A stretch of 17,856 bases of DNA from an uncultured Lachnoanaerobaculum sp. GTDB taxonomy: Bacteria; Bacillota; Clostridia; Lachnospirales; Lachnospiraceae. The notes beneath the pieces are model-generated. The model was given only the letters and a program-made list of their open reading frames with translations, did no database searches and was not told the DNA's origin. Every line of letters starts with the position of its first letter. The stretch's first letter is position 1. Position numbers and translations under genes: made by a program. This document shows, piece after piece, positions 7,039-14,765 of the stretch. The stretch spans positions 1 to 17,856 of the forward strand of contig NZ_CALLVU010000086.1 in NCBI RefSeq assembly GCF_938015485.1, in the 5' to 3' direction.

Positions 7039-7763
7039 AAATAGTAGCTTATCTCGCTTGTGATAATAAAACCGAGTTCTTTATATATCTTATATGCCGG
7101 GGTGTTTTCAAGCAGCAGCTGCAAATGTATTTTTGTTTTTCTAAGACTCTTTAAATAATAAAGTATTGCAGTCATAGACAGTTTGCCAAGCCCTTTATTT
7201 CGGTACTCTTCATATATATTAAAGCTGTGAAAATATATATCATCGGTGTTGAATGTAAAGGTATAAAAGCAAAACGATCCTATTTCAATATCTGATTGAA
7301 ATATATAGTAAATATCATCTGCTCTTACTATATCAATATCAGAAACAGGTTCGGTATTGTATGAAGTAAGGTCAAGCTCCATCATAGTTTCAGTGCATTC
7401 ATATGTGAGAGACAGACTTTTGGCTGTTTTTACGGCAGGAGAGTAGTTTCTCTCGCAGATAAATGAGATATCACACTCTCCCTTAAGGTCATTACAAAGA
7501 TACTTATAAGCGGCCTTAAAATATCCCTTGCATCTGTTTGACATATCTGTATATGCTATGGCTTCATATGTATCTATATCTATTTCAAAGAGTGCAATTA
7601 CAGACATTAACTCCTCATTTTCAAAACAGAGATAGTAAGTACACCTGTCGTCACTAAAGTCAAAGTAGAGAGGAAGATGTTTGACCTCATCCTGTGATTT
7701 AACGATATTATTTATCTTTTCTATATAAGATTGTGTAAGTTCCTTTGTTTTTATTATATTCAT
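7029..7763 (-). CDS. GNAT-family N-acetyltransferase with tandem GNAT halves
   Basis: This 244-residue protein has a C-terminal GNAT fold with the acetyl-CoA loop in EEYRNKGLGKLSM and the later motif LENTPAYKIYKELGF. The N-terminal half has weaker matching elements (NRCKGYFKAAYKYL, then ERNYSPAVKTAKSL followed by TETMMEL), so it is probably a second, degenerate GNAT domain. Such proteins transfer an acetyl group from acetyl-CoA to an amine; the acceptor here is unknown. The frame is open to an ATG at 7781. The ATG at 7763 is preferred because TTGGAG lies six bases upstream of it. It is divergent from pyrF with a 93-bp gap. Its stop codon falls within a decayed ZIP transporter fragment, which marks an old rearrangement at its 3' end. 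Confidence 0.8.
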   Translation of the reverse strand: MNIIKTKELTQSYIEKINNIVKSQDEVKHLPLYFDFSDDRCTYYLCFENEELMSVIALFEIDIDTYEAIAYTDMSNRCKGYFKAAYKYLCNDLKGECDISFICERNYSPAVKTAKSLSLTYECTETMMELDLTSYNTEPVSDIDIVRADDIYYIFQSDIEIGSFCFYTFTFNTDDIYFHSFNIYEEYRNKGLGKLSMTAILYYLKSLRKTKIHLQLLLENTPAYKIYKELGFIITSEISYYFLR

Positions 7764-7784
7764 CTCAAACTCCAAGTGCATTTA

Positions 7785-7814
7785 TTGAAATAATGCGTGT
7801 TTATGTGTTATACT
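7785..7814 (+). promoter_or_regulatory. Promoter of the pyr-pur gene run
   Basis: TTGAAA (7785-7790) and TATACT (7809-7814) are 18 nt apart, with TG at 7806-7807 forming an extended -10. The transcript would start near 7821, leaving a leader of about 36 nt before the pyrF ATG. No other good promoter is seen before guaB. Confidence 0.6.
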
Positions 7815-7830
7815 TTCATAAATACATTAT

Positions 7831-7842
7831 GCCCGAAAGGGC
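7831..7842 (+). promoter_or_regulatory. GNRA-loop hairpin in the pyrF leader
   Basis: GCCC-GAAA-GGGC forms a compact four-pair hairpin with a GAAA tetraloop, four bases before the AGGAG of pyrF. An ATG at 7829 overlaps its 5' side and would open a 15-codon reading frame that runs past the pyrF start in another frame, but it has no ribosome binding site. Confidence 0.4.
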
Positions 7843-7856
7843 CTTTAGGAGAAAAT

Positions 7857-8765
7857 ATGATTGCAAAACTTATTGAAAAAATCAAGCAAACAAATGCCCC
7901 TATATGTGTCGGGTTGGACCCGCTTATTTCACATATACCTGATTATATATTAGATGAGAAAATAAAGAAATATGGAAAAAGCACAAAGGCTGTGGCTGAG
8001 GCTTTCTATGATTTTAATATGGCTATAATAGATAAGACATATGACCTTATTCCGGCAGTGAAGCCGCAGATAGCCATGTATGAGGAGTTCGGTATAGACG
8101 GAATGATTGCATATAAGAATACAGTCGAGTATGCAAAGAGTAAGGGTCTGATTGTAATAGGTGATGCAAAAAGAGGTGATATAGGTTCAACCTCTCTTGC
8201 CTATGCCAAGGCTCATATCGGAGTAAGTGAGATTTTGGGCGAGAAGGTGTCGGGATTTGATACGGATTTTGTTACGGTAAATCCATATCTTGGAACCGAC
8301 GGTGTAAAGCCTTTTATAGATGTGTGTAACAGCGAGGACAAGGGTATCTTTGTACTTGTAAAGACATCCAATCCTTCAAGCGGAGAGTTTCAGGACAGGT
8401 TGATAGACACTACACCTCTTTATGAGCTTGTTGCAAACAAGACTTGTGAGTGGGGTGCTATGAGTATGGACGGAGAGTACTCAAATGTAGGTGCGGTTGT
8501 AGGTGCAACATATCCGAAAATGAGTGCAATACTTAGAGAAAAGATGCCTCATACATTCTTCCTTGTACCGGGATACGGTGCTCAGGGGGGAACCGCCGAG
8601 GATTTAAAGCCTTGCTTCAATAAAGACGGACTTGGTGCAATAGTAAACTCTTCAAGAGGAATCATAGCCGCATACAAGCAGGAAAAGTATTCTTCACTTG
8701 ACTTTGCGGACGCATCAAGAGCGGCTGTAAAAGACATGATAGCAGATATAAACAGAGTATTATAA
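7857..8765 (+). CDS. pyrF: Orotidine 5'-phosphate decarboxylase
   Basis: This 302-residue enzyme decarboxylates OMP to UMP, the last step of de novo pyrimidine synthesis. The active-site signature DAKRGDIGSTSLAYAKAH starts at D103 and includes K105 and D108. ICVGLDPL near the N-terminus, TVNPYLGTDGVKPF and the phosphate-binding end of the barrel (VPGYGAQGG, IVNSSRGI) are also present. The length is that of the longer (type 2) form of PyrF. The frame extends back to 7797, but ATG 7857 follows TTTAGGAG, while the longer start would begin before the promoter's -10. It is the first gene of the run; pyrK follows after 10 bp. Confidence 0.93.
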   Translation: MIAKLIEKIKQTNAPICVGLDPLISHIPDYILDEKIKKYGKSTKAVAEAFYDFNMAIIDKTYDLIPAVKPQIAMYEEFGIDGMIAYKNTVEYAKSKGLIVIGDAKRGDIGSTSLAYAKAHIGVSEILGEKVSGFDTDFVTVNPYLGTDGVKPFIDVCNSEDKGIFVLVKTSNPSSGEFQDRLIDTTPLYELVANKTCEWGAMSMDGEYSNVGAVVGATYPKMSAILREKMPHTFFLVPGYGAQGGTAEDLKPCFNKDGLGAIVNSSRGIIAAYKQEKYSSLDFADASRAAVKDMIADINRVL

Positions 8766-8775
8766 AGAGAGTAAG

Positions 8776-9540
8776 ATGACAAAGATAATGGACAATGGGA
8801 AAGTGATTTCCCAAGATGAATTAAGTAAGGATATTTTTTCCGTTTGGATAAAGACAGATATAGCAAAGGACACTCTTCCGGGACAGTTTGTAAATGTCTA
8901 CACGAAAAATCCTTCCAAGCTTTTGCCGAGACCTATAAGTATATGTGAGGTCGCTAAGGATTCTATAAGGCTTGTATACAGAGTGACAGGTGAGGATACC
9001 GGTACAAAAGAGTTTTCAAAGCTTAAAGCGGGAGACGATATAAAGGTTTTAGGACCGCTCGGTAAAGGTTTTCCTACAGATTCAAAGTCAAGCATACTTA
9101 TAGGAGGAGGTATAGGAATACCGCCTATGCTTGAACTTGCAAAGAGTCTTGAAGGTGAGAAGATGATAGTACTCGGTTTCAGAGACGGTGATACCTTCCT
9201 TGCAGATGAACTCGGGCAATACGGCAAGGTCTTTATCGCTTCTGAAGACGGCAGTATAGGTACAAGAGGAAATGTTCTTGATGCAATAAGAGAGAATAAT
9301 ATAAAGGCCGGTAGAATACTTGCCTGCGGACCTACTCCGATGCTTAGAGCCATAAAAAAATATGCATCTGAAAATAATATAGAGTGCTTTTTGTCATTGG
9401 AAGAAAAGATGGCATGTGGTATAGGTGCATGTCTGGCTTGTACCTGTAAGTCAAGTGAGGTAGATTCTCACTCCAATGTTAAGAATAAAAGAGTCTGCAC
9501 CGAAGGTCCTGTTTTCAATGCTTTAGAGGTGGAACTATGA
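8776..9540 (+). CDS. pyrK: Dihydroorotate dehydrogenase electron transfer subunit PyrK
   Basis: This 254-residue iron-sulfur flavoprotein passes electrons from dihydroorotate, oxidised by PyrD, to NAD. It has an FAD-binding domain (PGQFVNVY, RPISICE), an NAD-binding domain (GGGIGIPPM; ACGPTPML) and a C-terminal 2Fe-2S site with C214, C219, C222 and C241 in the arrangement CxxxxCxxC...C. C224 is an extra nearby cysteine. Together with the class 1B PyrD encoded next it forms the PyrDK heterotetramer of Gram-positive bacteria. The gene overlaps pyrD by four bases (ATGA), which supports coupled, stoichiometric translation. Confidence 0.93.
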   Translation: MTKIMDNGKVISQDELSKDIFSVWIKTDIAKDTLPGQFVNVYTKNPSKLLPRPISICEVAKDSIRLVYRVTGEDTGTKEFSKLKAGDDIKVLGPLGKGFPTDSKSSILIGGGIGIPPMLELAKSLEGEKMIVLGFRDGDTFLADELGQYGKVFIASEDGSIGTRGNVLDAIRENNIKAGRILACGPTPMLRAIKKYASENNIECFLSLEEKMACGIGACLACTCKSSEVDSHSNVKNKRVCTEGPVFNALEVEL

Positions 9541-10442
9541 TAAGTACAAAAGTAAATATTGCAGGTGTGGAGTTTAAAAATCCTGTAACGGTTGCCAGCG
9601 GTACCTTCGGACATGGGGAAGAATTTGCGGAACTTGTGGATATAAACAGGCTCGGTGCCGTCACTACAAAGGGTGTAGCCAATATACCTTGGGAGGGCAA
9701 TCCTACACCGAGGATTGCTGAAGTCTACGGCGGAATGTTAAATGCTATCGGACTTCAAAACCCCGGAGTGGATACCTTTATAGAAAGAGATTTGAAATTC
9801 CTTAAGCAAAAGGATACGAAGATAATTGTAAATGTTTGCGGCAGAAGTATTGAAGACTATATAGAGACTGTGGAAAGACTCTCGGATGAGGCGGTCGATA
9901 TGCTTGAGATCAATATTTCCTGTCCGAATGTATCACATGGAGGTATCGCTTTCGGTACAAATGTAGACAGCGTAAGAGATATTACAAGTCAGATAAAGGC
10001 ACATTCAAAAAAGCCTGTAATAATGAAACTTTCACCAAATGTCACGGATATTACCGAGATTGCAAAGGCGGCTGAGGATGCAGGAGCGGATGCGCTTTCT
10101 CTTATAAACACTATCACAGGAATGAAGATAGATATAAATAAAAGATGTTTTGCCATTGCCAATAAAACAGGAGGTATGTCCGGACCTGCGATAAAGCCGG
10201 TTGCACTCAGAATGGTATATCAGGTGGCAAATGCTGTTAAAGTGCCTGTTATAGGTATGGGCGGAATAGCTACGGCTGAGGACGCCATAGAGTTTTTGCT
10301 TGCCGGTGCAACTATGGTAAGCGTCGGAACGGCAAATTTTTTCAATCCGAATGCAGGTATAGATGTTGCAAAAGGTATAGAAAAATATCTTGAAAAGAAT
10401 AACTTCAGTGATGTAAATGAGATTATAGGTCTTGTAAAGTAA
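9537..10442 (+). CDS. pyrD: Dihydroorotate dehydrogenase, class 1B catalytic subunit
   Basis: This 301-residue FMN enzyme oxidises dihydroorotate to orotate. It has the N-terminal substrate/FMN segment NPVTVASGTFGHGEEF, the active-site loop NISCPNVSHGG in which C129 is the catalytic base of class 1 enzymes, and the phosphate-binding segment VPVIGMGGIATAEDAIEF. The cysteine rather than serine, and the adjacent pyrK, make it class 1B (NAD-dependent). It starts within the pyrK stop after GAGGTGG, and pyrE follows after 15 bp. Confidence 0.94.
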   Translation: MISTKVNIAGVEFKNPVTVASGTFGHGEEFAELVDINRLGAVTTKGVANIPWEGNPTPRIAEVYGGMLNAIGLQNPGVDTFIERDLKFLKQKDTKIIVNVCGRSIEDYIETVERLSDEAVDMLEINISCPNVSHGGIAFGTNVDSVRDITSQIKAHSKKPVIMKLSPNVTDITEIAKAAEDAGADALSLINTITGMKIDINKRCFAIANKTGGMSGPAIKPVALRMVYQVANAVKVPVIGMGGIATAEDAIEFLLAGATMVSVGTANFFNPNAGIDVAKGIEKYLEKNNFSDVNEIIGLVK

Positions 10443-10457
10443 AGAAACGGAGTAGAG

Positions 10458-11129
10458 ATGGAAAATTATAAAAAAGAATTTATTGACTTTATGATAGAGT
10501 GTGAAGTACTTAAGTTTGGAGACTTTGTTACAAAGAGCGGCAGAAAGACACCTTTCTTTGTAAATACAGGGTTTTACAGAACAGGTTCACAGCTTAGCAG
10601 ACTTGGAAAATACTATGCAAAGGCTATAAGAGGTGCTTTCGGAGACGACTTTGATGTTTTATTCGGACCTGCATACAAGGGTATTCCTCTCAGTGTTGCA
10701 ACATCTATGGCACTTAGTGACGAGGGTGTGGATGTGAAGTATTGTTCAAACAGAAAAGAAGTAAAGGACCATGGAGACACAGGTATTCTGCTCGGTTCCC
10801 CTATAAAGGATAAAGACAGGGTGGTTATAATAGAGGATGTTACCACAGCCGGAACTTCTATCGAGGAGACTCTACCTATAATAAAAGCACAGGGAGATGT
10901 GAATGTACTCGGTCTTGTAGTAAGCGTTGACAGGTGTGAAAGAGGCAAGGGTGAGAAGTCAGCACTTGTAGAGATAAGTGAAAAGTACGGTCTGAAGACT
11001 GCAGCTATTGTTACAATGAATGAGGTGGTTGAGTATCTCTATAACAGAGAGATAAACGGCAAGGTCATCATTGATGACAAGTTAAAGGCGGCTATTGACG
11101 ACTACTATAAGATTTACGGTGTGAAATAA
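10458..11129 (+). CDS. pyrE: Orotate phosphoribosyltransferase
   Basis: This 223-residue enzyme joins orotate with PRPP to give OMP, the substrate of PyrF. The PRPP-binding motif VVIIEDVTTAGTS lies at residues 122-134. KSGRKTPFFVNTGFY near the N-terminus, FGPAYKGIPL, and the flexible catalytic loop around YCSNRKEVKDHGD are typical. The length fits the longer PyrE type. The ATG follows CGGAG. It closes the pyr block; the next reading frame begins 14 bp downstream with no terminator between them. Confidence 0.93.
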   Translation: MENYKKEFIDFMIECEVLKFGDFVTKSGRKTPFFVNTGFYRTGSQLSRLGKYYAKAIRGAFGDDFDVLFGPAYKGIPLSVATSMALSDEGVDVKYCSNRKEVKDHGDTGILLGSPIKDKDRVVIIEDVTTAGTSIEETLPIIKAQGDVNVLGLVVSVDRCERGKGEKSALVEISEKYGLKTAAIVTMNEVVEYLYNREINGKVIIDDKLKAAIDDYYKIYGVK

Positions 11130-11143
11130 AGACAGGTGAAAAT

Positions 11144-11293
11144 ATGGAAAAGACATACAAACTTATGAAATTTTGTGGCGGAGCGGGTATTGCAATCGGA
11201 GTGGTAATGATAGTTGTAGGTGTCGCTACAGGTGTGATGTCCATTGTGAACGGAGCAAGGCTGCTTGTCGGAAAGAATCATATAGAGTTTTGA
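11144..11293 (+). CDS. Small membrane peptide (49 aa) downstream of pyrE
   Basis: A short frame begins at an ATG preceded by AGGTGA and ends in TGA one base before the next gene. The peptide opens with MEKTYKLMKFCGG, has one glycine/valine-rich hydrophobic helix at about residues 14-37 (IAIGVVMIVVGVATGVMSIV), and ends in a short basic tail, NGARLLVGKNHIEF. It has single-pass membrane protein features. Its tight fit between pyrE and the VanZ-like gene, the codon use like that of its neighbours, and the sensible composition support a real gene. I do not know a function. Confidence 0.65.
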   Translation: MEKTYKLMKFCGGAGIAIGVVMIVVGVATGVMSIVNGARLLVGKNHIEF

Positions 11294-11294
11294 T

Positions 11295-11747
11295 ATGAAT
11301 AAACTTAAAGCTAAGTTTAGATTTTTGGGTCAGGTGTTATTTACATTGTATATTTTAATCCTATGCTATTTCCTCTTCTTTGCCGAGGGCTTCGGAAGAG
11401 GAATGGCGGTGGAGACCCATGGATATAACACCGTACCGTTCCTTGAAATCAGAAGATATATAGATAATTTTTATAAACTCGGTATGATATCGGTGCTGAA
11501 CTTAGGCGGCAATATACTTGCTTTTATGCCTTTCGGATTTTTCAGACCGATAATAGGCAAAAGAAAATGCGGTTTCTTTAAAACATTGACAGAAGGCTGT
11601 TTACTCTCATGTATTGTGGAGGTGATACAGCTTTTGACCAATGTAGGAAGTTTTGATGTGGACGATATTATTTTAAATACATCGGGAGTGTTTTTGGGAT
11701 ATATCGCATTTGTACTGTGTAAGATTATCATATGGAGACGCGAATGA
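11295..11747 (+). CDS. VanZ-like membrane protein
   Basis: This 150-residue protein has four predicted membrane helices and the VanZ pattern: NLGGNILAFMPFGF near residues 70-85, an acidic position in IVEVIQLL, and GSFDVDDIILNTSGVFLGY toward the C-terminus. VanZ was first described in glycopeptide resistance (teicoplanin), but most chromosomal relatives have no proven role, and the context here does not suggest a resistance cluster. The start lies one base after the previous stop (TGATATG) with no good ribosome binding site, so translation probably depends on coupling. The stop overlaps the next start as ATGA. Confidence 0.85.
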   Translation: MNKLKAKFRFLGQVLFTLYILILCYFLFFAEGFGRGMAVETHGYNTVPFLEIRRYIDNFYKLGMISVLNLGGNILAFMPFGFFRPIIGKRKCGFFKTLTEGCLLSCIVEVIQLLTNVGSFDVDDIILNTSGVFLGYIAFVLCKIIIWRRE

Positions 11748-12169
11748 GATTTTTTAAAAGAAAAAGAATAGGAACGCCTTTTAGAAGAGAAGAAAATATC
11801 TTAGACTCCGACAGATTTTTGGCGGCTGAGGATAAGATAAAGTTTGCTACAAGCAGAAGTGATATGGTCGACTATATGAGAAGGCCTTTTGCAAAGGATG
11901 CAAAGTTCGCACTGTTTATGGATTTGGTTGCGGTAGTGCTTTTGATATTTGCAATCAGGAAAGTGGTGGAAAATCAGGGAGCGCCGAGTACACAGGTGTC
12001 GGCCTTTGCACTTTGCTCATTTTTATTTGCAGGAGCGGGATTTTATTATTCGATAAAATCTTTTAAAGACGGAGTGGCCAGAAAATCACTTTCGGTGATT
12101 ACAACATTGATTGGAGGAGTTTTATTTTTACTATGGTTTATGATATTTATTCTTGGGATAAGAGGGTAA
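11744..12169 (+). CDS. Hypothetical membrane protein (141 aa)
   Basis: The protein has a basic, polar N-terminal cytoplasmic part of about 55 residues (MRFFKRKRIGTPFRREENI), then three hydrophobic helices at about 62-80, 88-106 and 118-138. I do not recognise it with certainty; it resembles small three-helix membrane proteins of unknown function seen in Lachnospiraceae. ATG 11744 is chosen over the ATG at 11732 because GGAG lies six bases before it and it gives the common four-base ATGA overlap with the VanZ-like gene. Its 3' end overlaps the peptidase gene by 37 bp if that gene starts at 12133. Confidence 0.7.
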   Translation: MRFFKRKRIGTPFRREENILDSDRFLAAEDKIKFATSRSDMVDYMRRPFAKDAKFALFMDLVAVVLLIFAIRKVVENQGAPSTQVSAFALCSFLFAGAGFYYSIKSFKDGVARKSLSVITTLIGGVLFLLWFMIFILGIRG

Positions 12170-14190
12170 TAGTTGAGAGAATAAATCTTGCAATGGACAG
12201 GATATCTTTGATAAGAGCGGAAGAGGATACCAAGTTTAAGGACTTTTTTGCTGAGCTTGCGTCATTTTTGGAAAAGGTAAATGATATCAGGCAAAAAAAG
12301 GAGACCGGTGAGTTTGAATCTTTAAGTTTTGAAGAACTTAAAGATATGCAGGATGAACTTTTCTATGACTTGAGAGAGGATATATATGCAGGTTCCGTAT
12401 ATAATCCGGATGTATTGGAGAAAATGTTTGATAAGGACTTGGTTTCTCCTTTATTAAGTTTGGGCTTTGAGGTAAGAGCCGCACTTATTACGGTTTATGA
12501 GGGAGACCTTGAAGGATTTGTAAATATACTTGAACTTTTCTTACAAGTCTACGGCATAGCTATGGAAGACGCAAGTGCAAAAGAGATTGCGGATGCTATA
12601 TATTGGTACGCTTCAGATTATCTGGATGTAACCGCAAGAAAGAGGATTATTGAAAGTTTTACCGCTTCTAACAGGTTCTTTTATAATATCATAATGAATG
12701 ACGATCTGTCGGATCTTAGATATCTTTTCAAATTCGGAGAATACATAGGCTCAAATGAGATAAATACAGCAAAATATTTGAATTCACTTGATAATGAGAC
12801 TGTCAGACTGTGTGCAAAGACTTTTGTGGACGGCTATAGAGACGGTTTTTTTGCAATGCAAAAAGATATATCAAAGAGAAGTGTTGTATCACTTATATAC
12901 AATATCGGATTTGAAAGAATAGTAAAAGAAGCCGTTATTTTCTTTGAGGATATGGGCTTTGAAGTGGTATTGCAAAGAAAGCCGTACAGACTTGCAGATA
13001 TGTCACCTGTAAAAAACAGAGGGGTATGTAGCGGCGGAGTAAACAGACAGTTTGAGTATGACCACAAGTTTGATATGAATATCTTTACAAAGAAGGCTTA
13101 CCTTGACAGAAAGCTTGAAGTGAGCAGGCAGACATTTGAAGAAATAAAGGAAGATATGTCAAAGTATGGCGGTCCTGCACGGATGGAGTTATTCGGTGAG
13201 ATAGAGTTTTTACCTGTAAAGAAGAAAAGTGCAAATGCATTTGGTGAAAAGCAGAACAACCTGATGACCGGTTACAGAAATGAACTGATGCTTTTACAGG
13301 ATGAGTATATTGATACTTCAGGTACCGCATTTTGTATAATAGCATGGCCGCTTCCAAGTATTGCAAAAGATGAAAAGATTTATTCAGATATTTTTGACGA
13401 TATTATAAGAATCAATACATTGGATGCAACAAAGTATAAAGACGCACAGCAAAAAATTATTGATGCACTGGATAAAGCGGATACGGTAAGTATAGCAGGC
13501 GGTGAGGGCAATAAGACATCTCTTACCATAAAACTGCATGAGCTTAAAGATGAGACTAAGGAGACCAACTTTGAAAACTGCGGGGCGGATGTAAATATTC
13601 CTGTGGGAGAGGTGTTCACATCACCTGTGCTTAAGGGTACTGAAGGTACACTTTTTGTAAAGGATGTTTTTCTTTCAGGTTATCACCTTAAGAATCTCTG
13701 TATAAAAGTTGAGGACGGAATGATTGAGGACTATACCTGTGAGAACTTTGAAAGTGAAGAAGACAATAAAAGAATCATTGATGATGCCGTTTTAAAGGGG
13801 CATAAGAGTCTTCCGATGGGTGAGTTTGCTATAGGTACCAATGTGATTGCCTACAATGTGGCGAAAAAATATGACATATTTGAGAAAATGCCTATTTTGA
13901 TAGCGGAAAAGATGGGTCCGCATTTTGCCTTCGGTGATACCTGCTATTCACATGAGGAGGACAATATCACATACAATCCTGACGGCAAGGCGATAACGGC
14001 AAGAGATAATGAATGTTCCATAATAAGAAAGACCGATATCAAAAAGGCCTATTTTAACTGCCACACCGATATCACAATACCTCTTGCAGAGCTGGGAGAT
14101 ATATATACAAATGAGCCTGACGGCACTCATACATATATTATAAGAGACGGAAAGTTTGTGCTTGAGGGTAGTGAGATATTGAATGAATAA
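12133..14190 (+). CDS. M29-family metallo-aminopeptidase with a large extra N-terminal region
   Basis: This protein has 685 residues. From about residue 265 it resembles M29 aminopeptidases (AmpS/aminopeptidase T), which use two metal ions to remove N-terminal residues. Likely metal or catalytic residues are E493 in PVGEVFTSP, E564 in GEFAIGTN, H597 in GPHFAFGD, and H644 and D646 in CHTDITIP; their order and approximate spacing fit the family. Ordinary members have about 410 residues, so the first ~265 residues, acidic and probably helical, are extra and I do not recognise them. The start at 12133 lies 14 bp after GGAGGA, a long spacing. An ATG at 12193 is possible, but the residues before it (ERINLAMDRI) look coding. 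The gene ends 10 bp before purE. Confidence 0.78.
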   Translation: MVYDIYSWDKRVIVERINLAMDRISLIRAEEDTKFKDFFAELASFLEKVNDIRQKKETGEFESLSFEELKDMQDELFYDLREDIYAGSVYNPDVLEKMFDKDLVSPLLSLGFEVRAALITVYEGDLEGFVNILELFLQVYGIAMEDASAKEIADAIYWYASDYLDVTARKRIIESFTASNRFFYNIIMNDDLSDLRYLFKFGEYIGSNEINTAKYLNSLDNETVRLCAKTFVDGYRDGFFAMQKDISKRSVVSLIYNIGFERIVKEAVIFFEDMGFEVVLQRKPYRLADMSPVKNRGVCSGGVNRQFEYDHKFDMNIFTKKAYLDRKLEVSRQTFEEIKEDMSKYGGPARMELFGEIEFLPVKKKSANAFGEKQNNLMTGYRNELMLLQDEYIDTSGTAFCIIAWPLPSIAKDEKIYSDIFDDIIRINTLDATKYKDAQQKIIDALDKADTVSIAGGEGNKTSLTIKLHELKDETKETNFENCGADVNIPVGEVFTSPVLKGTEGTLFVKDVFLSGYHLKNLCIKVEDGMIEDYTCENFESEEDNKRIIDDAVLKGHKSLPMGEFAIGTNVIAYNVAKKYDIFEKMPILIAEKMGPHFAFGDTCYSHEEDNITYNPDGKAITARDNECSIIRKTDIKKAYFNCHTDITIPLAELGDIYTNEPDGTHTYIIRDGKFVLEGSEILNE

Positions 14191-14200
14191 AGGAGGAACT

Positions 14201-14710
14201 ATGAGCAAAGTAGCAATAGTGATGGGCAGCGATTCCGATTTGTCGACAATGAGAGCGGCAGGAGATTTCCTTACAAAGATGGGGATAGAGTATGAGTACA
14301 ATATAATATCCGCACACCGTGAACCCGATATATTCTTTAAATGGGCAAGAGAGCTTAGAAACAGAGGTATCAAGGTGGTGATTGCAGGAGCCGGAAAAGC
14401 TGCACATCTTCCGGGAATGTGTGCGGCACTTACACCGCTTCCTGTAATAGGAGTACCTATAAAGACATCGGACCTTGGCGGAGTGGACTCACTTTACTCA
14501 ATAGTGCAGATGCCGGGAGGTATACCGGTGGCAACCGTGGCAATCAACGGAGCGAAAAATGCAGGAATACTTGCAACAAAGATGTTGGCTTTAAATGATG
14601 AAGGGCTTTTTGAGAAGCTTGAAAAATTCAGTGATGAGATGGCAAAAGAAGTTGAGGCTAAGGACGGTAAGTTAAAGAGTGTGGGAGTGGATGCTTTTTT
14701 GAAGGGCTAA
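14201..14710 (+). CDS. purE: N5-carboxyaminoimidazole ribonucleotide mutase (class I PurE)
   Basis: This 169-residue enzyme rearranges N5-CAIR to CAIR in purine synthesis. It shows VMGSDSDLSTM (GSDSD at residues 9-13), ISAHREPD with the catalytic-type H39, GAGKAAHLPGM and SIVQMPGGIPVATVAI. These are class I features; class II PurE lacks the AAHLPGM segment. Class I enzymes work with PurK, which is not in this window. The frame is open back to 14183, but ATG 14201 follows AAAGGAGG and begins exactly at the conserved N-terminus. It follows the peptidase gene by 10 bp; purM comes after a 55-bp gap without a clear promoter or terminator. Confidence 0.93.
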   Translation: MSKVAIVMGSDSDLSTMRAAGDFLTKMGIEYEYNIISAHREPDIFFKWARELRNRGIKVVIAGAGKAAHLPGMCAALTPLPVIGVPIKTSDLGGVDSLYSIVQMPGGIPVATVAINGAKNAGILATKMLALNDEGLFEKLEKFSDEMAKEVEAKDGKLKSVGVDAFLKG

Positions 14711-14765
14711 ACTTTATATAGCAGTTGTTTCTTTGTAAGTTTTTGTTTTGTATATTGGAGGTAAT

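Noticed and set aside
7815..7856. PyrR-dependent attenuator before pyrF
   Set aside because: The leader is too short for anti-terminator and terminator hairpins and lacks the PyrR binding-loop consensus.
11295..11747. Glycopeptide resistance gene
   Set aside because: The VanZ-like protein is not accompanied by vanHAX or a VanRS pair; VanZ-like proteins are common in Firmicutes without a resistance role.
14711..14765. Separate promoter for purM
   Set aside because: TATATT at the 3' end would place the transcript start at or beyond the ribosome binding site; no other good pair of boxes is present.
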